The notes under the pieces were generated by a model that was not told the DNA's origin, did not search any database, and worked only from the letters and a program-made list of their open reading frames with translations. Shown here piece after piece: positions 1-6,758 of a DNA stretch of 13,358 nt (positions are counted from its first letter, which is position 1; each line of letters begins with the position of its first letter). This DNA is from a bacterium (GTDB lineage: Bacteria > Dependentiae > Babeliae > Babeliales > UASB340): assembly GCA_030630075.1 (NCBI GenBank), contig DAOVNS010000031.1:1-13358 (forward strand), in the 5' to 3' direction. Both the position numbers and the translations under genes were made by a program.

Positions 1-1
1 A

Positions 2-949
2 GATTATATTAATTTTTTGTGTAATCATTTTTCTCATTTAAAAAATCAAGATATTGATGCCGTAATTGATTGCGGAAACGGAGCCGCAGGAACAATGCTT
101 CCTGAATTAGTAGAAAAAATGAATTGGAAAAATGTAAAACTTTTATATCCAGAAGTTGATGGTACATTTCCAAATCATCCAGCAGATCCAACCGTAATAA
201 AAAATATGCAAGATGTCTTAAAAGAATTAAAAAACAACTCTTCATTTAAAGTTGGAATCGGCTTAGATGGCGATTGTGATCGTATGAATCCAATTACAAA
301 ATCTGGTTTTCTGGTTCCAGGCGATCAACTTTTAGCACTTTTTTCTCAAAAAGTTTTAAAAGACTTTCCAGGTGCTTCAATTGTTTTTGATATAAAAGCA
401 TCATCTAGTTTAATTGAAATATTAAAGAAATGGGGCGCAAACGATTGCATTTGTCCCTCCGGTCATTCATTAGTTAAAGAAGCAATGCTAAAAAATAATG
501 CAAAATTAGCTGGCGAACTTAGTTGTCACTTTTTCTTTAACGATAGATATTTTGGTTATGATGATGGAATTTATGCAGCATTAAGATTGTTCGAAATTCT
601 TCTAGAAACCAAACAAGATCTCGATGAATTGGTAAAAATATTTCCAGAAAAACATCGTTCACCAGAAATTCGCATTGCATGCACAGAAGAAAATAAAAAA
701 GAAATAGTTGATCATGTAAAAAATATTTTTGCATCTAGAACAGATACAAAAACAATAACAATAGATGGAATCAGAGCTCAAGCCAATTATGGATGGGGAT
801 TAATTAGAGCATCAAACACACAACCAGTAATTTGCCTAAGATTTGAATCCGATTCTTCTGACGGATTAAAACAAATAAAACAAGATTTTCATAACGCCCT
901 TAAAGTTTATTTTGACGAAACAACTTTAAGGCAAGAAATTGAGTTGTAA
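2..949 (+). CDS. Phosphomannomutase/phosphoglucomutase, 5' end outside window
   Basis: This alpha-D-phosphohexomutase interconverts hexose 6-phosphate and 1-phosphate (mannose and/or glucose), feeding nucleotide-sugar and envelope polysaccharide synthesis in the cytoplasm. The frame is open to the left edge, so the gene is truncated: domain 1 with the phosphoserine loop is missing. A TTG at position 17 is only an internal codon. What remains starts in domain 2 (VIDCGNGAAG) and includes a PDGTFPNHP-like segment (EVDGTFPNHPADP), the metal-binding loop DGDCDR (266-283), the sugar-specificity loop GELSCH (512-529) and the phosphate-binding loop RASNTQP in domain 4 (806-826). Most relatives have GEMSGH or GEMSAH, so the Cys is a small oddity. 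The order and loops match the AlgC/ManB branch. Substrate preference cannot be read from sequence. The 3' end overlaps nfo by 11 nt, indicating one transcript. Confidence 0.93.
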   Translation, partial: DYINFLCNHFSHLKNQDIDAVIDCGNGAAGTMLPELVEKMNWKNVKLLYPEVDGTFPNHPADPTVIKNMQDVLKELKNNSSFKVGIGLDGDCDRMNPITKSGFLVPGDQLLALFSQKVLKDFPGASIVFDIKASSSLIEILKKWGANDCICPSGHSLVKEAMLKNNAKLAGELSCHFFFNDRYFGYDDGIYAALRLFEILLETKQDLDELVKIFPEKHRSPEIRIACTEENKKEIVDHVKNIFASRTDTKTITIDGIRAQANYGWGLIRASNTQPVICLRFESDSSDGLKQIKQDFHNALKVYFDETTLRQEIEL

Positions 950-1796
950 AAATAGAATCGGACTTCATGTACGTTTAGATTCAAATCTTGCATCACTTAC
1001 AGATACAGCTCAAAATTATGATACTCAAATTTTCCAATTCTTTTTGGTCCAACCAAAGAATGATAAATACATAAAAATAACACCCGAAGAATTGGAAAAT
1101 TTTTTAAAAATAAAAAAAGAACATGATTTTGATTTCTATATTCACTCTTCTTATTGGATAAATCTTTGCACAGGAAAACCTAGCGGAGCAAAAGCATCGC
1201 AAGAAATAACAAAAAAAGAACTCGATATAGCAAAAAAACTAAATATTAAATATTTGGTTCTACATCCAGGATCTGCAACCGGGCATAGAAGAACAAATGC
1301 CGATCCTCTCAGTAAAAAAGCAGGATTAAAAGCTTTAGCAAGAAGACTGAATCGTATACTAAAGGAAGAAACCGAAGTAGAAATTTTATTAGAAAACACG
1401 GCACACGGAAATAGAACAATTGGTAGCAACATCGAAGATTTCGCAATTCTACAAAAAATGTTCGAATTTCCTGAAAAAATTAACTATTGCTTAGACCTTG
1501 GACATGCTTTTGCCTATGGATATGACCTAGAAAAAACCGATGCTTTTATTAATTTAATAGATAAAAACATGGAAATAGACAAAATAAAGCTTATTCATAT
1601 TCATGATTCTGCAGAAAAACAAGGAAGTAAGCTTGATAAACATGAGGTTCCCGGAAAAGGCTTTATCCCCGAAAAGCATTTAATTGATATAATTAATCAC
1701 CCAAAACTAAAAGATATTCCCGTCATAATCGAAGCTCCTCCGCTTAGTTTGGAAGAAAACAAAGAAGTATTGGATAAAGTTAAAGGGTGGCTTTGA
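939..1796 (+). CDS. nfo: Endonuclease IV (AP endonuclease, family 2)
   Basis: This zinc-dependent AP endonuclease cleaves the backbone 5' of abasic sites in base excision repair. At 285 residues it has the usual family length. The trinuclear zinc ligands can be placed by alignment with E. coli Nfo: His69 (IHSSY), His109 (LVLHPGS), Glu152 (LLENTAHG), Asp186 and His189 (CLDLGHAFAYGYDL), His220 (LIHIHDS), Asp233 and His235 (DKHEVPGKG) and Glu265 (VIIEAPP). The set is complete, so an active enzyme is expected. The only usable start is TTG 939: an in-frame stop lies at 927-929 and no ATG occurs in the N-terminal third. An AAGG at 928-931 sits 7 nt upstream. The 11-nt overlap with the mutase gene implies translational coupling. 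The two functions are unrelated, so this looks like genome compaction rather than a pathway operon. Confidence 0.95.
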   Translation: MSCKNRIGLHVRLDSNLASLTDTAQNYDTQIFQFFLVQPKNDKYIKITPEELENFLKIKKEHDFDFYIHSSYWINLCTGKPSGAKASQEITKKELDIAKKLNIKYLVLHPGSATGHRRTNADPLSKKAGLKALARRLNRILKEETEVEILLENTAHGNRTIGSNIEDFAILQKMFEFPEKINYCLDLGHAFAYGYDLEKTDAFINLIDKNMEIDKIKLIHIHDSAEKQGSKLDKHEVPGKGFIPEKHLIDIINHPKLKDIPVIIEAPPLSLEENKEVLDKVKGWL

Positions 1797-1831
1797 ACAC
1801 AGCAATCAAAATGTACAGGAACAAATCATCA

Positions 1832-1859
1832 TTATCCCAACGTTTACACATTGGGATAA
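1832..1859. repeat. 9-bp perfect inverted repeat (hairpin)
   Basis: TTATCCCAA (1832-1840) and TTGGGATAA (1851-1859) are perfectly complementary around a 10-nt loop. The hairpin begins 35 nt after the nfo stop codon. It is not followed by a T-run on either strand, so it is not a standard intrinsic terminator. It could be a 3'-end stabilising hairpin, a weak terminator or a dyad operator. Confidence 0.6.
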
Positions 1860-2016
1860 CAAATTTCCAACACCCACCGAAAACATTCAATGAAAAATAC
1901 AAAAAACTTCATTTCAACCCGAAATAACTGAAGAAAACCACAAAAAAACATTCCTATCTGTTTATGCTCAAAAAAGTCGTTTTTTAATGCAAAACCAACT
2001 TTTTTACCCCTTCTAG

Positions 2017-2037
2017 AAGCATATTCACCCTATGCTT
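2017..2037. repeat. 7-bp inverted repeat overlapping promoter candidate
   Basis: AAGCATA (2017-2023) and TATGCTT (2031-2037) form a perfect dyad with a 7-nt centre. It ends directly against the candidate -35 box at 2038, a position typical of an operator. It overlaps the small palindrome TTCTAGAA at 2011-2018. Function is inferred from position only. Confidence 0.4.
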
Positions 2038-2066
2038 TTGACCCCAAAACTCATAGAAGGTAATCT
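2038..2066 (+). promoter_or_regulatory. Candidate sigma-70-type promoter
   Basis: TTGACC (2038-2043) is followed by a 17-nt spacer and TAATCT (2061-2066). The -35 box matches consensus at 5 of 6 positions. The -10 box matches only at its three most conserved positions. Transcription would start near 2073 and give a leader of about 85 nt before the exported-protein gene at 2159. Confidence 0.35.
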
Positions 2067-2158
2067 GTAACTATGAAATAAGATTTTACTTTCCCCAACA
2101 AGTATAAACGTTAAATTGTGTCGTAAAAAGTTCAGTTGGGAAATAGAAGGTTATCCAT

Positions 2159-2866
2159 ATGTTTAGATTAAGAAAAATTAGTTATTTATTTTTAGCATTT
2201 GGTTTATTTACAACAATGCCAAAAACAGCACAACTTAATGCATCAAATAATATACAATTAACAAATGAATCTTTTCAAAATATTAAAGATTTGGGTGAAA
2301 AATTAGTTGGTCTTTTACAAAATATAGAAACAACAATTAATGCAATAGACTTTAACAGTGTTTCAAACAATATTCCTACATCACAACTTAAAACAACATT
2401 ATTCAAGCATTATGCAAGTTGCCTTGATTGGAATGAAGTTTTTGCATTAAGAAAAGCAAATCTAACTACAGAAAAAATTGCACAATTAGGTGGATATGCA
2501 GCTGCAGAAATTCTTTCAAAAACTTTTACAATTATTTTAAGTGCTAAAAAACTACATTCTTCTATCCCAAACGGAATGGAAGTCACTTATAACAATCAAA
2601 TTGATATTTATATTCAACAAATTGAAACAATAATAAACAACATGACAAACAATCTTAATTTATCTGCTGATGCAAAAGAACAAACATTTATAAACACATT
2701 TGTTAATGGAAAAACATTTAACAATATTAAAAATGCAACTACATATAATAAATTGTGTGAAATTAAAAAAGAATTAGAAACATCTATTCCTAAAAAAATT
2801 CAAGAATTAATTGATTCCGCACAAAATTTTTACACCGATACTATAAATACAATTGCACAAATTTAA
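2159..2866 (+). CDS. Unrecognised exported Asn-rich helical protein
   Basis: This 235-residue protein is not recognised. The N-terminus is a convincing Sec signal: basic MFRLRK, hydrophobic ISYLFLAFGLFTTM, then a polar region with a likely cleavage near residue 28 (QLNA before SNN). The mature part is rich in Asn, Thr, Lys and Ile and appears almost fully alpha-helical, with long amphipathic stretches (about 40-65, 145-170 and 195-235) suggesting a helical bundle or coiled coil. No catalytic motif or membrane segment is seen after the signal. The ATG start is supported by AGAAGG at 2145-2150, 8 nt upstream. The gene is monocistronic, with its own candidate promoter and a strong terminator after it. 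It is probably a periplasmic, surface or secreted lineage-specific protein. Confidence 0.8.
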   Translation: MFRLRKISYLFLAFGLFTTMPKTAQLNASNNIQLTNESFQNIKDLGEKLVGLLQNIETTINAIDFNSVSNNIPTSQLKTTLFKHYASCLDWNEVFALRKANLTTEKIAQLGGYAAAEILSKTFTIILSAKKLHSSIPNGMEVTYNNQIDIYIQQIETIINNMTNNLNLSADAKEQTFINTFVNGKTFNNIKNATTYNKLCEIKKELETSIPKKIQELIDSAQNFYTDTINTIAQI

Positions 2867-2888
2867 CATCTAGAATTTTAATTCTTGA

Positions 2889-2924
2889 AAAAAAGGGCCG
2901 CTCTCTTCTGAACGGTCCTTTTTT
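2889..2924. terminator. Bidirectional intrinsic terminator
   Basis: The left arm (2889-2900, six A then GGGCCG) pairs with the right arm (2913-2924, CGGTCC then six T) as a 12-bp stem with one G-U wobble and a 12-nt loop. The A-run and T-run give a U-tract on both strands. It can therefore stop the plus-strand exported-protein gene (ending 2866) and the minus-strand dcd-thyX transcript (ending 2988). Confidence 0.92.
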
Positions 2925-2942
2925 GTTTTGAATTATTAATTC

Positions 2943-2990
2943 TTATAAACCGAGGTTTTACAAGCCTTGGGTTTACAAACCGTGGGTTTA
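2943..2990 (-). repeat. 15-nt tandem repeat with stop codon in each unit
   Basis: Three tandem 15-nt units directly follow the thyX stop codon on the minus strand: ACCCACGGTTTGTAA, ACCCAAGGCTTGTAA and AACCTCGGTTTATAA. Read on in the thyX frame they give THGL-stop, TQGL-stop and NLGL-stop, echoing the protein's own end KGL-stop (GGGTTATAA). Each unit also contains a small dyad of the AAACC/GGTTT type. The array ends about 20 nt before the terminator hairpin. Confidence 0.75.
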
Positions 2991-3731
2991 TAACCCTTTT
3001 TTTAAGGCAGCCCAGGCATTTGGCCATAAGTTGCTAATCATTTCGTCAATGCATTTAGCGTATTGTCTAATTTCCCATTGCGCACCAGAATCAATTCTTA
3101 ACCTGTAAAAATTAAACCAGTTGCGAAGGTTTGCTGTTGCATAATATTGCGTGTAATTTCCAACAGGAACAACAAACCTGGCTTGTTCTCTGCAGGCACC
3201 AAGATCTAAAAGTTTTTTATATGAATCAACGCAATTTTGATAAGTTTCTTGCAAAACTTTTGTGCACTCTTTTTGATTTTCAACTTCACCAACACTGGAT
3301 TGTTTATTAGTTGCTGCTTGTTTTCTCCAAAACTGAGGATAATAAAATTTTCCAATAGGATCAGAAGAATAACGCATCGAAACTTCGTTGTAAGATTGCG
3401 TTCTATGTCTCATCCATTCTCTTGCAACAAAAAGAGGTAAAACAACTTTAAAAGTGATACTTTGATGCTCAAACGGACTTAAATGTTCATGCTCTGCTAA
3501 GTAATTCATTAATTTTAAATCTGCATCAGGATTATTTCCCGTTTTTCCACTTCCTGCGTGCGAGACTCTTGCAGAAAGTACCGGCATTTGATCCGGAGTA
3601 TATTTTCCGCCGTAAAGCTGTGTACTTGCAACAAGCTCAATTAATGCATATGGATCTTTTTCACCATACGGATACTTAACGGATGTATTAAAATTTGGGT
3701 TTGTTTTTTTGGAATCTTTTGCTATTTCCAT
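2988..3731 (-). CDS. thyX: Flavin-dependent thymidylate synthase ThyX
   Basis: ThyX converts dUMP to dTMP using methylene-tetrahydrofolate, FAD and NADPH. The 247-residue length is normal. The signature RHRX7S is present as RHRTQSYNEVS (residues 108-118), followed by MRY. Other family features are ARVSHAG (54-60), the HLSPFEH segment (83-89), and the dUMP/FAD-binding C-terminal region NLRNWFNFYRLR...AQWEIRQYA (about 201-225). All point to an active homotetrameric enzyme. The ATG is preceded by AAAGGA, which overlaps the dcd stop codon. The intergenic gap is 10 nt, so the two genes form an operon. Together they make dTMP from dCTP via dUTP and dUMP; a dUTPase must be encoded elsewhere. Confidence 0.97.
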   Translation of the reverse strand: MEIAKDSKKTNPNFNTSVKYPYGEKDPYALIELVASTQLYGGKYTPDQMPVLSARVSHAGSGKTGNNPDADLKLMNYLAEHEHLSPFEHQSITFKVVLPLFVAREWMRHRTQSYNEVSMRYSSDPIGKFYYPQFWRKQAATNKQSSVGEVENQKECTKVLQETYQNCVDSYKKLLDLGACREQARFVVPVGNYTQYYATANLRNWFNFYRLRIDSGAQWEIRQYAKCIDEMISNLWPNAWAALKKGL

Positions 3732-3741
3732 TTTATATCCT

Positions 3742-4314
3742 TTAAACAGAAGGAAGTGTAATTCCTTTTTGCTTCATATATTTTCCACCACGTTGTGCAT
3801 AAGAAACCGCGCAATCTTCTTCGCCCTTAAAAAATATAACCTGCGCAAGACCTTCATTTGCATAAATTTTTGCAGGAAGCGGTGTTGTGTTAGAAATTTC
3901 TAAAGTAACATAACCTTCCCATTCCGGTTCAAAAGGCGTAACGTTTACAATAATTCCACAACGAGCATAAGTTGATTTTCCTAAACAAATTGTTAAAACA
4001 TTTTTTGGAATTCTAAAGTATTCAACACTTCTTGCTAAAGCAAAAGAATTTGGCGGAACAATACAAACATCATTTTTAATATTAACAAAAGAATTTTCAT
4101 CAAATTTTTTTGGATCAACAACAGAACTTAAAACGTTTGTAAAAATTTTAAATTCATCTGCAACTCTTAAATCGTATCCATAACTACTCAAACCATAACT
4201 TACAACTCTTTGTTGATCAGGTCCTGAATAACGAACTTGGTTTTCAACAAACGGTTCAATCATTCCCTGGCTTTTTGCCATAAGACTAATCCACTTATCT
4301 GACTGAATACTCAT
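3742..4314 (-). CDS. dcd: dCTP deaminase
   Basis: This enzyme deaminates dCTP to dUTP, the precursor of dUMP for thymidylate synthesis. The 190-residue protein matches the class found in Rickettsia and other Gram-negatives rather than the E. coli type. The nucleotide-binding loop reads GKSTYAR (112-118). The catalytic glutamate is Glu139 within VTLEISN, preceded by the conserved [10 protein letters not shown]. The C-terminal lid contains [14 protein letters not shown] (171-184). No fused dUTPase activity can be deduced. The start ATG has AAAGGA six nt upstream. It is the first gene of the dcd-thyX operon, and a candidate promoter lies at 4349-4376. Confidence 0.95.
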   Translation of the reverse strand: MSIQSDKWISLMAKSQGMIEPFVENQVRYSGPDQQRVVSYGLSSYGYDLRVADEFKIFTNVLSSVVDPKKFDENSFVNIKNDVCIVPPNSFALARSVEYFRIPKNVLTICLGKSTYARCGIIVNVTPFEPEWEGYVTLEISNTTPLPAKIYANEGLAQVIFFKGEEDCAVSYAQRGGKYMKQKGITLPSV

Positions 4315-4348
4315 TAAAATCCTTTCACTATTTGATTTGATTTGATAC

Positions 4349-4376
4349 TTTATACTTACGCTTAAGCAAAAAACAA
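4349..4376 (-). promoter_or_regulatory. Candidate promoter of dcd-thyX
   Basis: On the minus strand TTGTTT (4376-4371) is separated by 16 nt from TATAAA (4354-4349). Initiation near 4342 would give a leader of about 28 nt to the dcd ATG. The downstream leader contains three TTTGA pentamers on the plus strand (4331-4345), lying between the -10 box and the ribosome binding site. Confidence 0.42.
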
Positions 4377-4384
4377 TTTAAAAC

Positions 4385-4407
4385 ATCTAGATATTAAATA
4401 TCGAGAT
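4385..4407. repeat. Near-perfect 10-bp inverted repeat between divergent genes
   Basis: ATCTAGATAT (4385-4394) and ATATCGAGAT (4398-4407) pair at 9 of 10 positions around TAA. It lies upstream of the candidate dcd -35 box and 24 nt before the helicase GTG. This divergent position is where a shared operator would be expected, though AT-rich intergenic DNA readily produces such dyads. Confidence 0.45.
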
Positions 4408-4417
4408 ATTTATTGAT

Positions 4418-4423
4418 AGAGGA
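4418..4423 (+). promoter_or_regulatory. Ribosome binding site deciding the helicase start
   Basis: AGAGGA lies 7 nt before GTG 4431. It falls inside the six-codon extension that a TTG start at 4413 would require, favouring the GTG. Confidence 0.65.
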
Positions 4424-4430
4424 TAAAGGT

Positions 4431-6704
4431 GTGAAAGAATTTAATCAATTTATAAAAAAAGAACTAAATACACCCCAACGAAAAGCGGTAACTCATAAAA
4501 AAGGTGCCGTAGTTGTAATTGCAGGAGCAGGTTCGGGAAAAACCAGAGTTATAACTGCACGAATTGCAAATTTAATTTTAAATGAAAATGCAGACCCAAG
4601 TTCTATCATTGCTTTAACATTTACAAACAAAGCAGCAAACGAAATGAAAGAACGTTTAATAAAATTTCTGGGAACAAAAAACAATTTACCTTTTGTTGGA
4701 ACATATCACTCTTATTGTTTATTGCTTTTACGTAAAAACCCAACTTTATTACCATATCCTCAATTTACTATTATGGACGCAGAAGATCGCATTTCATTAA
4801 TTAAAAAAATCCTAAAAAAGAATGGATTAGACAAACAATTTTCTGCAAATTCAATTAGTTATCAAATATCAAACATAAAAAATAAATTCGATCCAGATTT
4901 TTACGAAGAAGAACTTGCAAATAAGTTGTTTAAAGAAATATATTTTGCATACGAATCAGAAAAAAATCTTGCACATTGTTTTGATTTTGATGATCTTTTG
5001 TTAGAAATTTTAAAAGTTTTTAGAAGCAATCAAGAGTTTAAAAAGAATTTTGGAAATAGAGTAAAACATATTTTGGTTGATGAATATCAAGATACAAACT
5101 TAGTCCAACATGAACTTTTAAAACAAATGTCACTTGATGAGAAATTAAAAATTAATGCAGACTCAATTTGTATTGTTGGTGACGAAGATCAGTCAATTTA
5201 TTCTTGGCGCGGCGCGATGGTCACAAACATGCTAGAGTTCGAAAAAGAATATAAACCTGTAACTAAAATTAAAATCGAACAAAATTATCGTTCGGTGCAA
5301 CCAATACTTCAAGCAGCAAACGAAGTTATAAAAAACAACAGCAAAAGAACTCCTAAAAATCTTTGGTCAGATAAAAAAGCAAAAGATAGAATTTTAGCAT
5401 TAACGTGCAGAACAGAACACCAAGAAGCATATGCAATAGCATCATTTATTTCGTGTTTGCCCGAAGATAATGAAAATTTAAAAGAAACCGCAATTCTTTA
5501 TAGAACTCACTTTCAATCAAGAAGCATAGAAGAATCACTAATTAGAAATGGCATTCCATATAAAATAGTTGGCGGAATTCGTTTTTATGAAAGAAAAGAA
5601 ATAAAAGATTTGCTCGCTTACCTGCGTCTTGTTGTAAATCCATTTGATAGAAACAGTTTTACAAGAGTTATAAATTGCCCCACAAGAGGCCTTGGAACTA
5701 AATTTGAAGAAACTTTACATCAAGAATGGAGTCAACATTCACTTTTAGATTTCAAACAGCTTTTACATCTTATTTTAAATAATGAAAATCTAAAAATTGC
5801 ACCAGCAAAAAAAATATCTCTTCTCAACTTTTTAGATATTTATAAAAACTTTTCAGAAAAACAAAAACCCGGCGAAGCCTTAGATTTTATAATTAAAAAA
5901 GTTGAATATTTTAGTTATTTACAAAAAAAATATGATGAGCAAGAAGCTGATACAAAAATAGAAAATGTAAAAGAATTTGTACGTTCGGCATATGATTACG
6001 AAGAAAAAGAATCAAATAATAGTCTTGATATATTTTTGCAAGAAATTGCATTGCTGCAAGAAAAAACTAACGATAAAGAATCAACCGATAATCAAATTCA
6101 ATGCATGACTTTGCACGCAGCAAAAGGACTAGAATTTAATAATGTAATTATTTCTGGACTCGAAGAAGGATTACTTCCAAGTTATAAATCACTAAACACA
6201 AAAAAAGAACTCGAAGAAGAAAGACGACTCTTTTATGTTGGAATGACTAGAGCAAAAGAAAGACTTTTACTTGCAAGAGCAAACAGCAGAAATAATTTTG
6301 GACAAATTAGTGATCAAGTAATTTCGCGTTTTTTAACAGAAGTTCCAGGAAAATTTGTTTCCCATGAAAATATTAACGAAAAAAGTACGTTTCAAATTAC
6401 CAGCATGTTTAACGACTGGCTTGGAGATAATCATAAAAAATCTGTTTTAACATTTTCCAATTTTGCAAAACCTACAACAATAAAATCTGTAACTAAATCA
6501 AAACCTTCTCTTAAAAAACCAGTGGCAACAAAACCTAAAACGGTTGGACTTAAATGGAAAAAAAATCAATTTGTAAGTCATAAAAAATTTGGTGTTGGTA
6601 TGATTAAAAAGGTTGAAACAAAAGATGAAAATACATTTTACATTACAGCAGCATTCCGATCCGGAGAAAAAAAGATCTTGTCAAATTTCCTCTCACTAAT
6701 ATAA
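4431..6704 (+). CDS. uvrD: UvrD/PcrA-type superfamily 1A DNA helicase
   Basis: This ATP-driven 3'-5' DNA helicase acts in excision and mismatch repair and in clearing proteins from DNA. All SF1A motifs are present: Q motif NTPQRKA, Walker A GAGSGKT (32-38), Ia TFTNKAANEM, II DEYQD (about 217-221), III GDEDQSIYSWRG (about 250-261), IV EQNYRS, V TLHAAKGLEF and VI RRLFYVGMTRAKERL. The last 50 residues (KKNQFVSHKKFGVGMI onward) form the Tudor-like C-terminal domain typical of PcrA/UvrD, linked to RNA polymerase contacts. I choose GTG 4431 (757 residues): AGAGGA at 4418-4423 sits 7 nt upstream, whereas the in-frame TTG at 4413 has no ribosome binding site. No RecB-type nuclease domain is seen. PcrA versus UvrD versus Rep cannot be separated with certainty. 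No terminator is visible after it. Confidence 0.96.
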   Translation: MKEFNQFIKKELNTPQRKAVTHKKGAVVVIAGAGSGKTRVITARIANLILNENADPSSIIALTFTNKAANEMKERLIKFLGTKNNLPFVGTYHSYCLLLLRKNPTLLPYPQFTIMDAEDRISLIKKILKKNGLDKQFSANSISYQISNIKNKFDPDFYEEELANKLFKEIYFAYESEKNLAHCFDFDDLLLEILKVFRSNQEFKKNFGNRVKHILVDEYQDTNLVQHELLKQMSLDEKLKINADSICIVGDEDQSIYSWRGAMVTNMLEFEKEYKPVTKIKIEQNYRSVQPILQAANEVIKNNSKRTPKNLWSDKKAKDRILALTCRTEHQEAYAIASFISCLPEDNENLKETAILYRTHFQSRSIEESLIRNGIPYKIVGGIRFYERKEIKDLLAYLRLVVNPFDRNSFTRVINCPTRGLGTKFEETLHQEWSQHSLLDFKQLLHLILNNENLKIAPAKKISLLNFLDIYKNFSEKQKPGEALDFIIKKVEYFSYLQKKYDEQEADTKIENVKEFVRSAYDYEEKESNNSLDIFLQEIALLQEKTNDKESTDNQIQCMTLHAAKGLEFNNVIISGLEEGLLPSYKSLNTKKELEEERRLFYVGMTRAKERLLLARANSRNNFGQISDQVISRFLTEVPGKFVSHENINEKSTFQITSMFNDWLGDNHKKSVLTFSNFAKPTTIKSVTKSKPSLKKPVATKPKTVGLKWKKNQFVSHKKFGVGMIKKVETKDENTFYITAAFRSGEKKILSNFLSLI

Positions 6705-6758
6705 TATCTATTTTTTAAGCTATTTTATTCACAAAACCCATAACCCAAGGAGAATCTA

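Larger units (their letters stand above)
1797..2158. other. 362-nt non-coding stretch with inverted repeats and a leader
   Basis: No credible coding frame, tRNA or rRNA is visible here. It holds a 9-bp hairpin (1832-1859), a 7-bp inverted repeat (2017-2037), the palindrome TTCTAGAA (2011-2018), a 6-bp inverted repeat (2051-2056 with 2071-2076), a candidate promoter (2038-2066) and the ribosome binding site of the next gene (AGAAGG, 2145-2150). A 13-nt segment around that binding site (2143-2155) is matched at 12 of 13 positions by 2053-2065. The upstream copy also precedes an ATG (2073), but it is followed by Lys and a stop. The stretch is compatible with a regulated 5' leader. No named riboswitch class is recognised. 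Confidence 0.6.

Noticed and set aside
1832..1859. Hairpin after nfo considered as an intrinsic terminator
   Set aside because: There is no T-run after the stem on either strand, so it is listed only as an inverted repeat.
2943..2990. Short repeat array considered as a CRISPR
   Set aside because: The units are 15 nt, contiguous and without spacers, and there are no cas genes.
4413..4430. TTG 4413 as the helicase start
   Set aside because: The AGAGGA ribosome binding site lies downstream of it and at proper spacing for GTG 4431. The extra six residues add nothing conserved.
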